Assembly: GCF_000427405.1 (NCBI RefSeq)
Contig: NZ_KE386491.1
Coordinates: forward strand, 417,001-481,000
From: Flectobacillus major DSM 103
Lineage (GTDB): Bacteria > Bacteroidota > Bacteroidia > Cytophagales > Spirosomataceae
DNA length: 64,000 nucleotides
Direction of reading: 5' to 3'
In this document: positions 9,502 to 19,281 of the stretch, piece after piece
Layout of the letters: each line of letters starts with the position of its first letter
Position numbering within the stretch: the stretch's first letter is position 1
Translations under genes and position numbers: made by a program
Notes under the pieces: model-generated
What the model saw: the letters and a program-made list of their open reading frames with translations, nothing else
Databases searched by the model: none
Told to the model about the DNA's origin: nothing

Positions 9502-12500
9502 ATGAAAATTTTTCAGAAAATCGCTTTTATTCTTTTCATAAGTATGGCTGTGGCTTGTTCTAAACAAGAAAATGAGCCTGTGTTTGAGCTGATGAAAGAA
9601 GAGGAAACGGGTATCGTATTTAATAACAAAATTGAGAATACCGAAGAGTTTAATATTTTCAATTATCGTAACTTTTATAACGGTGGTGGCGTAGCAGTAG
9701 GTGACATCAACAACGATGGATTACCCGATATTTTCTTTACGTCCAATATGGGGTCTAACAAACTTTACCTCAATAAAGGCAATTGGAAATATGAAGATAT
9801 TTCTAAAAAAGCAGGTATAGAAGAAGCCGATAAATGGAATACAGGTGTAGTAATGGTTGATATTAATCATGATGGACTGTTGGATATTTATGTCTGTAAT
9901 GCGGGCTATCGCAAATTTACTAAACAGCAAAAAAACGCTCTTTTTATCAACAACGGAAACCTGACTTTTACCGAATCTGCTGCTAAGTATGGTTTAGATG
10001 AAGGTGGATATACCACACATGCAGCCTTTTTTGATTACGACATGGACGGCGATTTGGATTGTTATATTCTCAACAATAGCTTTATTCCTGTAAATACCCT
10101 TAACTATGCTAATAATCGTGATATGCGTGCTGAAGATTGGCCTGTAAAGGATTTCTTGAAGGGGGGAGGCGACAAATTGATGCGAAATGATAATGGTGTT
10201 TTCCATGATGTGTCTAAGGAAGCAGGTATTTATAGTAGCTTAATCGGCTTTGGCTTGGGTGTCACTATAGGCGATGCCAACAACGACCATTATCCAGATA
10301 TTTACGTTTCCAACGATTTTTATGAAAAAGATTATCTGTATATCAACCAAAAAGATGGGACTTTTAAAGAAGAAATAGAACAACGGATGAAGCATATTAG
10401 TTTGGCTTCGATGGGTGCCGATATGGCCGATGTCAATAATGATGGTTTCTCTGAAATTATTACAACCGATATGTTGCCAAGAGATGAATACCGCCTCAAA
10501 ACAACTTCTTCTTTCGATAATCATTATGTGTTTAAATTAAAAAAAGACCGTGGTTTTTATAATCAGTTTCAGCAAAATAGCCTTCAACTCAACAACCAAG
10601 ATGGTACCTTTAGCGAAATTGGTAATTACGCAGGTGTTGCCGCCAGCGATTGGAGCTGGGGGGCATTGATGTTTGATGCCGATAACGATGGTTACAATGA
10701 TATTTATGTGTGTAATGGGATTTACCACGATGTAATCGACCAAGATTTTATTGATTTTTTTGCCAATGAGTTGATGCAACGTATGGAGTCTACAGGCGTA
10801 AAAGAAAGCTTTAGCAAGATTATTGAAAATATGCCTTCACATCCAATTCCCAACAATTTTTTCCATAATACCCAAACCCTAAAGTTTGAGGAGAAAGCCA
10901 AAGCGTTTGGATTTGAAACCCCGTCGTTCTCTAATGGAGCTACGTATGCCGATTTAGACAACGATGGCGACTTAGATTTGGTGGTAAATAATGTCAATAT
11001 GCCTTGCTTTGTATATCGCAACAACTCAGATAAACTAACCAATAAAAAGCATTATATCAAGGTGAAATTACAGGGTGAGGGGCAAAATACTTTTGCTGTA
11101 GGGGCCAAAGTGGATATTTATGCCAACAAAATGGTACAAACTCGTATGGTAGTTCCTTCAAGGGGCTTTCAGTCTAGTACCGAATATCCATTGACATTTG
11201 GCTTGGGTAGTATCTCAAAATTAGATTCAATGGTTATTACTTGGCCCAACCTCCGAATCAGTGTCTATAAGAATCCTAAAATAGATTTTACGCATACTGT
11301 AGCTATTAAAGATGCCCATAAAATAACGAATTATCCTCCAACACAATCAACCAAAGGGTATTTTGAAGTCCTTGCCAGTCCATTAGAAAAACACGTAGAA
11401 GATAGTTACGAAGATTTTTATCAAGAAAAAAACTTACCTGCATTGCTTTCTCGCGAAGGGCCTAAAGCCGCCGTTGGCGATGTGAATGGTGATGGGCTAG
11501 AAGATATTTATATCTGTGGTGCCAAATATCAAGGAGGGCGGCTTTATTTGCAAACGGCTTCTGGTTTTCAAAAATCACCTCAGGCTATCTTCAAAACGTT
11601 TTCATTTACAGAAGATACTGCCGTTAGCTTTTTCGATGCCGACAACGATGGTGATTTAGATTTGTATGTAGGTAGCGGAGGCAATGAAAATACCAAAGGG
11701 TCGAGCGAACTACTAGACCGCCTGTATCTTAACGATGGTAAAGGACAATTTAGCTATGTGTCGAATGCCATTCCTATTAATAGCTACAATACATCTGTGG
11801 TATTACCATACGATGTTGATGGCGACGGCGACCTAGATTTATTTGTAGGCAGTAGGAGTGTTCCTATTCAGTATGGTCAAAACCCTCCAAGTTTTATATA
11901 CGAAAACCAGGGCAATGGTACATTCAAGGATGTAACCTCATCGGTAGCTCCTGATTTGCTCGAATTAGGGATGATTCGTGATGCCTCGTGGAGTGATATC
12001 AATGGCGACGGTAAAAAAGATTTGGTGGTTGTTGGCGACTGGATAGCTCCGCAAATATTAATTGCATCAGGAAAGAAATTTCAGAAAGCTACCAGTGGAT
12101 TAGAGCAATATACAGGTTTTTGGGAAGCTGTAAAGGTTTTGGATATTGACAAAGACGGTGACAATGACTTGGTAATAGGTAATATGGGCGAAAACTTTAC
12201 CCTAAAAGCTAGTATTGAAGCTCCGCTCAAAATCTGGGTAAAAGATTTTGATAAAAATGGTAGCACCGACAAAATCCTGACCAAGACAGTAGGAGGGAAA
12301 GACGTACCTGTTTTCTTAAAAAGAGAAATGGCCGAACAGTTTCCAGCCCTTAAAAAGCAGATACTAAAACATTCAGATTATGCCCAAAAAACTTTACAAG
12401 ACCTTTTCCCTTCCGATATCTTAGAGGGTAGTCTTATAAAAACAGTAGGTTATTGTAAATCAGTAGTTGCTGTTAACGATGGCAAAGGCAACTTTACTTT

Positions 12501-12822
12501 GAGCGAGCTACCAGAAGTAACCCAATTGTCGTGTATCAATGCTATTGAAACCACCGATATAAATCACGACGGGCTACCCGACCTTATGCTAGGAGGAAAT
12601 TATACAGGATTTATTCCACAGCTCGGAATGATAGATGCAAGCCGTGGCAATGTGCTAATCAACAAAGGGAAAGGACATTTTGAAGCCCTAACAAACCAGC
12701 AGAGTGGCTTTTTGCTCAATGGCGAAATAAAGCAGATTGTTCCTTTAAAAATGAAAGGTCAGGTCAATTACCTGGCATTGGTCAACAACGATTTTCCGAA
12801 GGTGTTTAGGTTGAAAAAATAA
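9502..12822 (+). CDS. FG-GAP/VCBS-repeat lipoprotein with ASPIC/UnbV domain (copy 1)
   Basis: 1106 aa. Lipoprotein signal peptide (Cys19), then about fourteen calcium-loop motifs of the type DxNxDGxxDI (for example DINNDGLPDI, DLDNDGDLDL, DVDGDGDLDL) spread over the whole protein, indicating two seven-bladed FG-GAP/VCBS beta-propellers. Between them at ~526-590 is an ASPIC/UnbV domain (VGAKVDIYAN...PSRGFQSS...LTFGLG...ITWP). Such proteins often neighbour SusCD genes in Bacteroidota, but their molecular role is unestablished; a cell-surface, calcium-stabilised binding or scaffold function is inferred. It is flanked by GH97 (33 bp) and GH31 (42 bp). Two further paralogs of the same architecture are at 19282 and 22802; this copy is closer to the third (both have FNIFNYRNFYNGGGVA and GDINNDGLPDIF). 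Confidence 0.88.
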   Translation: MKIFQKIAFILFISMAVACSKQENEPVFELMKEEETGIVFNNKIENTEEFNIFNYRNFYNGGGVAVGDINNDGLPDIFFTSNMGSNKLYLNKGNWKYEDISKKAGIEEADKWNTGVVMVDINHDGLLDIYVCNAGYRKFTKQQKNALFINNGNLTFTESAAKYGLDEGGYTTHAAFFDYDMDGDLDCYILNNSFIPVNTLNYANNRDMRAEDWPVKDFLKGGGDKLMRNDNGVFHDVSKEAGIYSSLIGFGLGVTIGDANNDHYPDIYVSNDFYEKDYLYINQKDGTFKEEIEQRMKHISLASMGADMADVNNDGFSEIITTDMLPRDEYRLKTTSSFDNHYVFKLKKDRGFYNQFQQNSLQLNNQDGTFSEIGNYAGVAASDWSWGALMFDADNDGYNDIYVCNGIYHDVIDQDFIDFFANELMQRMESTGVKESFSKIIENMPSHPIPNNFFHNTQTLKFEEKAKAFGFETPSFSNGATYADLDNDGDLDLVVNNVNMPCFVYRNNSDKLTNKKHYIKVKLQGEGQNTFAVGAKVDIYANKMVQTRMVVPSRGFQSSTEYPLTFGLGSISKLDSMVITWPNLRISVYKNPKIDFTHTVAIKDAHKITNYPPTQSTKGYFEVLASPLEKHVEDSYEDFYQEKNLPALLSREGPKAAVGDVNGDGLEDIYICGAKYQGGRLYLQTASGFQKSPQAIFKTFSFTEDTAVSFFDADNDGDLDLYVGSGGNENTKGSSELLDRLYLNDGKGQFSYVSNAIPINSYNTSVVLPYDVDGDGDLDLFVGSRSVPIQYGQNPPSFIYENQGNGTFKDVTSSVAPDLLELGMIRDASWSDINGDGKKDLVVVGDWIAPQILIASGKKFQKATSGLEQYTGFWEAVKVLDIDKDGDNDLVIGNMGENFTLKASIEAPLKIWVKDFDKNGSTDKILTKTVGGKDVPVFLKREMAEQFPALKKQILKHSDYAQKTLQDLFPSDILEGSLIKTVGYCKSVVAVNDGKGNFTLSELPEVTQLSCINAIETTDINHDGLPDLMLGGNYTGFIPQLGMIDASRGNVLINKGKGHFEALTNQQSGFLLNGEIKQIVPLKMKGQVNYLALVNNDFPKVFRLKK

Positions 12823-12864
12823 CGTATTCTAATAGTCAATCAAGCGTGCTATTTCCTGTGAAAT

Positions 12865-15624
12865 ATGAATACAACTCATTTTGTCAGAATTGCTATCAGC
12901 CTAATCTTGTGTTTCAATGGTATTAATACCTTTGCTCAACAGGTAGGAAATTATGTTAGTTTCATAAAAACTAATACTGAACTAAGGCTTAAAGGAACAA
13001 CAGGAGATATTTTGATTCAAGTATTGGGTCAAAATATCTTTAAAATACAAATGTTGAAAACCAATCAAATAGTGGTGGATAGTGCTTACACAATTATCCT
13101 GAAACCACAGAGATTAGACAATCCTATCAAAGAAACATCAGAAACAATAGAAATACAATTTGAGAAATGTGTTTTACAAGTAGATAAATATCCGCTTCGG
13201 GTAGGCTTAAAATCTGGAAATTCGTTTAAAATACAAGAAGATGAAGGCTTTACTCAAACACCCGATTCTGTGTATCTTTCTTTCCGAATAAATCCCAAAG
13301 ATATATTTCATGGTGCAGGAGCAAGGCCTTTTGGCTTAGACCTTAACAAAAAGGTTTTTGATTTCTACAATACCTACGAGCCAGGTTATTATGAAGAAAA
13401 CACCAAGGTGGTACAAGGTATCAATATCCCTTTCTTGGTATCGTCGCACCGATATGGGTTATTGGTTGATAGTCAATTGCCAGGCTCTATGCGGATGTAC
13501 GTAGGTGCATTGGATTCTACAAAGTTAAATATCCAAATTAATAGCAAGGGACATTGGGCATATTACTTGATTAATGGAGATTCCAACGATGAAATTTTGG
13601 CAGGATATACATTACTGACTGGACGACAACCTTTACCACCCCGTTGGGCTTTTGGGTATTTACAATCAAAATATGGTTATCGTTCAGAAGAGGAGGCCAT
13701 CAGTGTGGTATCTAAGTTAAGGGCTCAAGGGTTTCCAATAGATGCCCTCATCCTTGATTTGTATTGGTATGGCAATGAAACCAAAATGGGGAATTTGGAT
13801 TGGGATTTGTCAAAATGGCCTAATCCTACCAAAATGATGGGCGATTTTTCAAATAAAGGCGTAAAAACTATTCTGATCTCTGACCCTTATGTAACAATTA
13901 ATTCCTCCAATTTCAAAATAGCAGATTCATTAGGCTATCTAGCAAAAGATATTTTGACCCATAAAACCAGCACCTTTTCTATGTGGAATGGGGTAGTTGG
14001 TTTGTTAGATATTTATCAATCCTCTACTCAAAAATGGTTATGGGATAATTACAAACGCCTTATTAATCAAGGTGTAAGCGGTTGGTGGTCGGATAAGGTA
14101 GAACCCGAAACACATCCTTTAAATTTACTCCACCCAATAGGTTCTACCTTACAGGTACATAATTTATATCCGTTGATATGGGCTCAAAATATGTCGGAAG
14201 GGTATCGCATAGAATACCCTCAAAAAAGGCTTTTTCATCTTATTCGTTCAGCCTATACTGGTGCACAACGATACGGAGTGTTGCCTTGGAGTGGCGACGT
14301 AACGCGTTATTGGGCTGGGCTCAATGTCCAAATCCCGATTATGCTACAGTCAGGCATGTCGGGCTTGGCTTATATGCACTCGGATGTGGGGGGCTTTTTT
14401 ACCGACCCTTCGCAGAAAGATAAAAATGAAGAGCTTGATTTAAGATGGTTACAGATGTCGGTTTTTTCGCCAATGGTTCGTGTACATGGGCTTCGCGAAA
14501 ATATTGAACCCTACAATTTGTCTGAACCTTTTGGCTCAATTTTTAGAAACTACCTCAATATTCGCTACAAGCTTTTACCCTATATTTATACACTTGCATG
14601 GCAAAACACAACAACAGGAAGACCAATTTGTTTGCCAATGGATTATTTTGAGTTTGATAAACCCTTAGGTAATAATAAAGACCAATATTTCTTTGGTGAA
14701 AACTTGCTAGTAGCTCCTGTATTATTACATGGAATGCTTGTGCGTAAGGTGGTTTTACCCAAAGGAAAATGGTTTAATTTCTGGACAAATGAACTGCACG
14801 ATGGTAATAATAATGTATTTAATCAATTGTCATTAGAACACATTCCTGTATATGCCAAAGCTGGAAGTATTATTCCTCTGGCTCAGTCGGCCAAAGTATC
14901 TACAGAATACTATACCTCCGATAGTTTATTGCTAAAATACTTTCAAGATATATCAGTGCCAAGTACAACATTTACGATGTATCATGACGATGGAAATAAT
15001 CCGCAGGCAATAGCTAGCCAGCAGTTTGAGCAATTACAGTTTTCGGGCCAAACTTGGACAGATAGTATTGCTATTCAGTTGAATAGAACTCATACATTTA
15101 AAGGTGGGCTATCTACTAGAGCCATGGTTTTAGAAGTAGAAAACCTAACCTCTATTCCCAAATCGGTTAAGATTAACAACCAGAATGTTGCCGTGGTATT
15201 GAACGAATCGGCTTTTAACAAAGATTTTTTATCGTACTATAATGTGGCTACCAAGCAGCTCAAAATACGGTATCTGTGGAATTGTAACGAACGAGTTCAG
15301 ATTAGTATTGAACGCAATGGTTTGGCAATTATCACTGGCATAGATGAAGAACTGGCAGAAAGCAGTTTCTTTAGTGTTCATCCAAATCCTGTTCAGGCTG
15401 GTCAAAACATTACCATAACTACTAATATTCCATCTACGGGTAGATACACCCTCGAATTACTCTCTGAACAAGGAACGGTATTGTCGCAAGTAAACATAGG
15501 AAAACAGTCTAAAGGTGTTGTATTAAAACAAAACTGGGAAATGCCTGTCGTACGTGGGGTACATATTATTCGATTGATAGAAGAAAATGGAATAGTGGTC
15601 AGTAAAAAAATAGTAATTTTTTAA
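12865..15624 (+). CDS. Secreted GH31 alpha-glucosidase/alpha-xylosidase with type IX sorting domain
   Basis: 919 aa. Signal peptide (cleavage near TFA-Q, ~24), a galactose-mutarotase-like N-terminal domain, the GH31 barrel with DLYWYGNETKMG for the -1 subsite, nucleophile D410 in GWWSDKVEPE and acid/base D478 in WSGDVTRYW, then proximal and distal beta domains. The last ~80 residues, beginning FFSVHPNPVQAGQN, form a type A C-terminal sorting domain, so the enzyme should be exported by the type IX system and anchored to or released from the cell surface. It would cleave polymers or oligomers outside the cell before SusCD uptake. Alpha-glucosidase is most likely from the GH97 context; the WWSDKVEPE form also occurs in alpha-xylosidases and transglucosidases. 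Confidence 0.9.
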   Translation: MNTTHFVRIAISLILCFNGINTFAQQVGNYVSFIKTNTELRLKGTTGDILIQVLGQNIFKIQMLKTNQIVVDSAYTIILKPQRLDNPIKETSETIEIQFEKCVLQVDKYPLRVGLKSGNSFKIQEDEGFTQTPDSVYLSFRINPKDIFHGAGARPFGLDLNKKVFDFYNTYEPGYYEENTKVVQGINIPFLVSSHRYGLLVDSQLPGSMRMYVGALDSTKLNIQINSKGHWAYYLINGDSNDEILAGYTLLTGRQPLPPRWAFGYLQSKYGYRSEEEAISVVSKLRAQGFPIDALILDLYWYGNETKMGNLDWDLSKWPNPTKMMGDFSNKGVKTILISDPYVTINSSNFKIADSLGYLAKDILTHKTSTFSMWNGVVGLLDIYQSSTQKWLWDNYKRLINQGVSGWWSDKVEPETHPLNLLHPIGSTLQVHNLYPLIWAQNMSEGYRIEYPQKRLFHLIRSAYTGAQRYGVLPWSGDVTRYWAGLNVQIPIMLQSGMSGLAYMHSDVGGFFTDPSQKDKNEELDLRWLQMSVFSPMVRVHGLRENIEPYNLSEPFGSIFRNYLNIRYKLLPYIYTLAWQNTTTGRPICLPMDYFEFDKPLGNNKDQYFFGENLLVAPVLLHGMLVRKVVLPKGKWFNFWTNELHDGNNNVFNQLSLEHIPVYAKAGSIIPLAQSAKVSTEYYTSDSLLLKYFQDISVPSTTFTMYHDDGNNPQAIASQQFEQLQFSGQTWTDSIAIQLNRTHTFKGGLSTRAMVLEVENLTSIPKSVKINNQNVAVVLNESAFNKDFLSYYNVATKQLKIRYLWNCNERVQISIERNGLAIITGIDEELAESSFFSVHPNPVQAGQNITITTNIPSTGRYTLELLSEQGTVLSQVNIGKQSKGVVLKQNWEMPVVRGVHIIRLIEENGIVVSKKIVIF

Positions 15625-15645
15625 AAAGAGCTAAAAAAAATAGAT

Positions 15646-16839
15646 ATGAAGCCTTTATTAAGTCTTTTTTTGCTGTTCTGTATAGGTTTGTTATCTTGTG
15701 TAGAAACTTATGATGTCGAAATTAATACTTCAAAAGGGTATTTACTTGTCGATGGAGTCCTCACAGATTTAAACGAACCTCAGGTTATTACCATTAGCCG
15801 AACCCTAGAAGATGCCTCTTTTTCTAGTTCAGAATATTCAGCTTCTATTCGTTCTAAAGAAACTACAACACTTCCAGTTACTCAGGCTCAGGTAAAAGTA
15901 GTGGTGAATGATAAAGAAACCCTCGAGCTAACTGAAATAGAGCCAGGGTATTATCAGTTGCCCAATGGCTTTAGAGGAAAAGTTGGCAATACATATCAAT
16001 TAATGTTTTTGACTACCGATGGTAAAAGATATACATCGTCTGTTGAAAAAATGTTGCCTGTACCCACAATCAAGAATATTTATGATGAGTTTAATCCAAA
16101 AGGAATTAAAAGTGCTTTCCCTGGAAGCGAGCAGATAGCTTGCAATAATATATATGTTGATTTTGATGATACCGCAAACGAGAAAAACTTTTATAGATGG
16201 CGTTGGGTTAACTGGGAAATTCAAACAATTTGTGAAACATGTAGGCAAGGAAAGTATTACCTATACGAAACAGGAAATGGTATAACAGGCGATTGTTATC
16301 GAGACCTTACCTTGCTAGGAAATAACCTCTATGATTATAGCTGTGATAATTTATGTTGGGATATTTTTTATAGTTCAGACATCAATATCCAGTCGGATAT
16401 ATATACCGATGGGCAGTCGCAAAAAGGAAAGCTAGCCGCCCAAATACCACTGATACAGTCTAACGCATCGTTAGTAAGTGTTCAACAAATGTCGCTGACT
16501 CCTAATGCTTATCGAAACTTAAAGTTATTACAAGACCAATCTGTTAATACAGGAACGTTGGCCGATACGCCTCCTGCACCTATCAAAAGCAACGTCAATA
16601 ATATCAAAGACGAACAAGAACTTGTATTAGGCTTTTTTACGGTTTCATCGGTGTCTGAGATAAGGTTTAACCTTACTAGAAAAAATACCTCTGGCGGAGC
16701 CTACAATAATATTTTTAAAACTATCAACAACCGAGATGCTATTTACGAAGAACCTTCTAATGAACGACCGTATATTCCTTTAGCTATCTGTAAAAAAAGT
16801 AGAAAAAGAACACCAAGTATGCCTCAAGGTTGGAAATAA
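15646..16839 (+). CDS. DUF4249 outer-membrane lipoprotein
   Basis: 397 aa with a lipoprotein signal peptide (LLSC, Cys18). The N-terminal part KGYLLVDGVLTDLNEPQVITISRT is the DUF4249 hallmark, followed by an Ig-like strand region and a cysteine-containing middle segment (~196-235, several CxxC-like and single Cys). DUF4249 proteins are nearly always coded next to a TonB-dependent receptor; here the receptor starts 18 bp downstream. They are thought to play a SusD-like partner role, but this is inference from gene order. The pair is embedded between a GH31 gene and an FG-GAP lipoprotein gene, which is unusual. Confidence 0.88.
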   Translation: MKPLLSLFLLFCIGLLSCVETYDVEINTSKGYLLVDGVLTDLNEPQVITISRTLEDASFSSSEYSASIRSKETTTLPVTQAQVKVVVNDKETLELTEIEPGYYQLPNGFRGKVGNTYQLMFLTTDGKRYTSSVEKMLPVPTIKNIYDEFNPKGIKSAFPGSEQIACNNIYVDFDDTANEKNFYRWRWVNWEIQTICETCRQGKYYLYETGNGITGDCYRDLTLLGNNLYDYSCDNLCWDIFYSSDINIQSDIYTDGQSQKGKLAAQIPLIQSNASLVSVQQMSLTPNAYRNLKLLQDQSVNTGTLADTPPAPIKSNVNNIKDEQELVLGFFTVSSVSEIRFNLTRKNTSGGAYNNIFKTINNRDAIYEEPSNERPYIPLAICKKSRKRTPSMPQGWK

Positions 16840-16857
16840 TCCCTAAACATTCCCAAA

Positions 16858-19248
16858 ATGAAATTCAAATATTTACTGACTTCAATATGTATATTTTGCT
16901 TCACGTCGGTATCTGCACAAAGTGTAGTGGAGGGAATCTTATTGGACTCGTTGACACAATCGCCTTTGCAGGGGGCATCAGTTGTTGTAGATTTTAGCAA
17001 ACGATTATCAAGTACCACTACCGATGCCAAGGGGCATTTTTATGTATCAGTACCAGAAGGAAGTCATGTCTTGAAAATTAGATATTTAGGTTATTTACCT
17101 ATATCATTATATATTCCTAAAGGGGGCAATAGTATCGGTCTTGTTTTTAAAATGAAAGCTGTTGCCAACGAAATAGAACAAGTAATTGTAACAACAAAAG
17201 GTCTTGATAAAACCGTTCGACAACCCTTGTTGGGAGTAAATCAAATTAGTATTAAGAATTTAGAAAAGCTTCCAGCGGCATTTGGCGAACTAGATTTACT
17301 AAGAGGAATACAGATGTTGCCAGGTGTTACAAGTGTTGGCGAGGCATCAAACGGCGTAAATATTAGGGGTGGTACAACTGATCAAAACCTTATATTACTC
17401 GACGATACCCCCATTTTTAATCCAACTCACATGTTTGGCTTGTTTTCGGTATTCCCTCCCGATGCTGTATCTAACTTAGATTTATTTAAAGGTAATGTTC
17501 CTGGCCGATTTGGCGGGCGAGCAGCCTCTGTAATTGACGTAAAGCTTAAAAATCCTAGTTTAGATAAGCTTCATTTGAAAGGAGGTATCAGTATTGTATC
17601 GAATAGAGTAATGGCCGACATTCCTATTGTCAAAGAAAAACTAGGGATATATATTGCAGGACGAGGGGCATTCAATGACTTTATGTTGCCTTTGGCTTCT
17701 GAAAAATTCAATGACATTAAAACCAAATTTGGAGAAGGGGTCTCTAAATTATTTTGGCGAATCAATAGCAAAAATACCTTTACAGCTATGGGTTATACAA
17801 GTCTTGATTATTTTAAAACAAACTTGTTGCCCAATCTTCCCAATGTGGTAGGAACATCTACGTATTATAATCATCAAACCACCAATGCCATGATGCGTTG
17901 GTATCATGTGATTTCATCAAAAATAGATATTCAGACAACAGCGGTTTTTGCACAATATTCTCCTACTATTGCAACTACCGAGTATCAATCAGACAATGCC
18001 GTTAAACTAGCGTCAAGCCTTTTACAAAAACAACTCAAATCTAATATCAATTACCAATTAGATAATTTTAAAATAGAAACAGGATTAAGCTTTACGCAAT
18101 ATATTATTAAACCTGGCACACTCAACCCCAACAAAAGTGTGAGTGTACAGTACATTACTACTCCAACCGAATATGCCAATGAAATGGCATGGTATGGCGA
18201 CACAGAATTAGCCTTGTCGACTAAGCTGGCTCTATCACTTGGTTTACGCTATTCTTATTTTGCCGCTATGGGGCCATCTAATTACCGAAATTACCAAATA
18301 TCAGAACCCCGTGATGATTTTTCGGTAATAGATACCGTACAAGTGGCATCTGGTAAGGTGATTCAATCTTACGGTGGCTTTGAGCCTCGAATAGGTATTC
18401 GATATACCCTCAATGAAAACTCATCTTTGAAATTTGGGTATAATTTAATGCGACAATACTTACAAGTGGTATCCAATACAACAACACCGATACCTACTTC
18501 TCGCTGGAAAACAAGCGATAAACATATTAAGCCTCAAATTAGCAACTTGGTTTCGGCAGGATATTATCGCAACCTAAAAGATAATATCTATGAGGTTTCG
18601 GTAGAAGGCTATTTCCGATATACTCAAAATATGGTTGATTATAAACCCGGTGCCGACTTTTTACTACAGCAGTATCCCGAAACTCAAATTGTACAAGGCG
18701 AAAGCCGAGCTTATGGCCTAGAGCTTATGGTGTCTAAGAAAAAAGGAAAATTAACAGGCTGGGCAAATTATACATATTCTCGTACCGAAAACCGAACCCT
18801 CAGTGGCCTCAGTGCTTTAGAGAAAGTAAATAATGGAAATTGGTATGCGGCCAATTATGACCGCCCGCATAGCCTAAATACCTCTATTGATATATTCGTA
18901 AATGACCATAACTCGTTTAGTTTTACATTTGTGTATAGTACTGGCCGCCCATATACCGAACCTGTTGGTTTTATCAACTATTTGAACAACTTTTACCCAT
19001 TTTATGACCAACGAAACAATAAGCGTATTCCCGACTATCATCGCTTAGACTTTGCTTGGAATATCTATAACCCAACCATGAAAAACAAAAAAGTGAAAAG
19101 CCATTGGTCATTTACTGCCTACAATTTGTATGCACACAAAAATGTGTATTCTGTGTTTTTTAAAAGCGAGAATGGCGTGAACAAAGCGTATCAGTTGCAA
19201 ATATTTGCCGCACCAATTGTATCAATCGCATATAACTTTGAGTTTTAG
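16858..19248 (+). CDS. TonB-dependent receptor, partner of the DUF4249 protein
   Basis: 796 aa, shorter than SusC-class receptors. Signal peptide (cleavage near VSA-Q, ~20-21), carboxypeptidase-regulatory-like domain (~24-100, ending with the LKIRYLGY strand), plug domain (~120-225, with LRGIQMLPGV and VNIRGGTTDQNLILLDDTPIFNPTHMFG) and a 22-strand barrel ending in SIAYNFEF. The plug motif with FNPTHMFGLFSVF is typical of receptors that accompany DUF4249 proteins. The substrate is unknown; being inside an alpha-glucoside locus suggests a second sugar- or metal-related import channel. It is spaced 18 bp from the DUF4249 gene and 33 bp from the next gene, so very probably co-transcribed. Confidence 0.9.
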   Translation: MKFKYLLTSICIFCFTSVSAQSVVEGILLDSLTQSPLQGASVVVDFSKRLSSTTTDAKGHFYVSVPEGSHVLKIRYLGYLPISLYIPKGGNSIGLVFKMKAVANEIEQVIVTTKGLDKTVRQPLLGVNQISIKNLEKLPAAFGELDLLRGIQMLPGVTSVGEASNGVNIRGGTTDQNLILLDDTPIFNPTHMFGLFSVFPPDAVSNLDLFKGNVPGRFGGRAASVIDVKLKNPSLDKLHLKGGISIVSNRVMADIPIVKEKLGIYIAGRGAFNDFMLPLASEKFNDIKTKFGEGVSKLFWRINSKNTFTAMGYTSLDYFKTNLLPNLPNVVGTSTYYNHQTTNAMMRWYHVISSKIDIQTTAVFAQYSPTIATTEYQSDNAVKLASSLLQKQLKSNINYQLDNFKIETGLSFTQYIIKPGTLNPNKSVSVQYITTPTEYANEMAWYGDTELALSTKLALSLGLRYSYFAAMGPSNYRNYQISEPRDDFSVIDTVQVASGKVIQSYGGFEPRIGIRYTLNENSSLKFGYNLMRQYLQVVSNTTTPIPTSRWKTSDKHIKPQISNLVSAGYYRNLKDNIYEVSVEGYFRYTQNMVDYKPGADFLLQQYPETQIVQGESRAYGLELMVSKKKGKLTGWANYTYSRTENRTLSGLSALEKVNNGNWYAANYDRPHSLNTSIDIFVNDHNSFSFTFVYSTGRPYTEPVGFINYLNNFYPFYDQRNNKRIPDYHRLDFAWNIYNPTMKNKKVKSHWSFTAYNLYAHKNVYSVFFKSENGVNKAYQLQIFAAPIVSIAYNFEF

Positions 19249-19281
19249 ATATATTAACCATTTTTAGTAAAATAATTAATC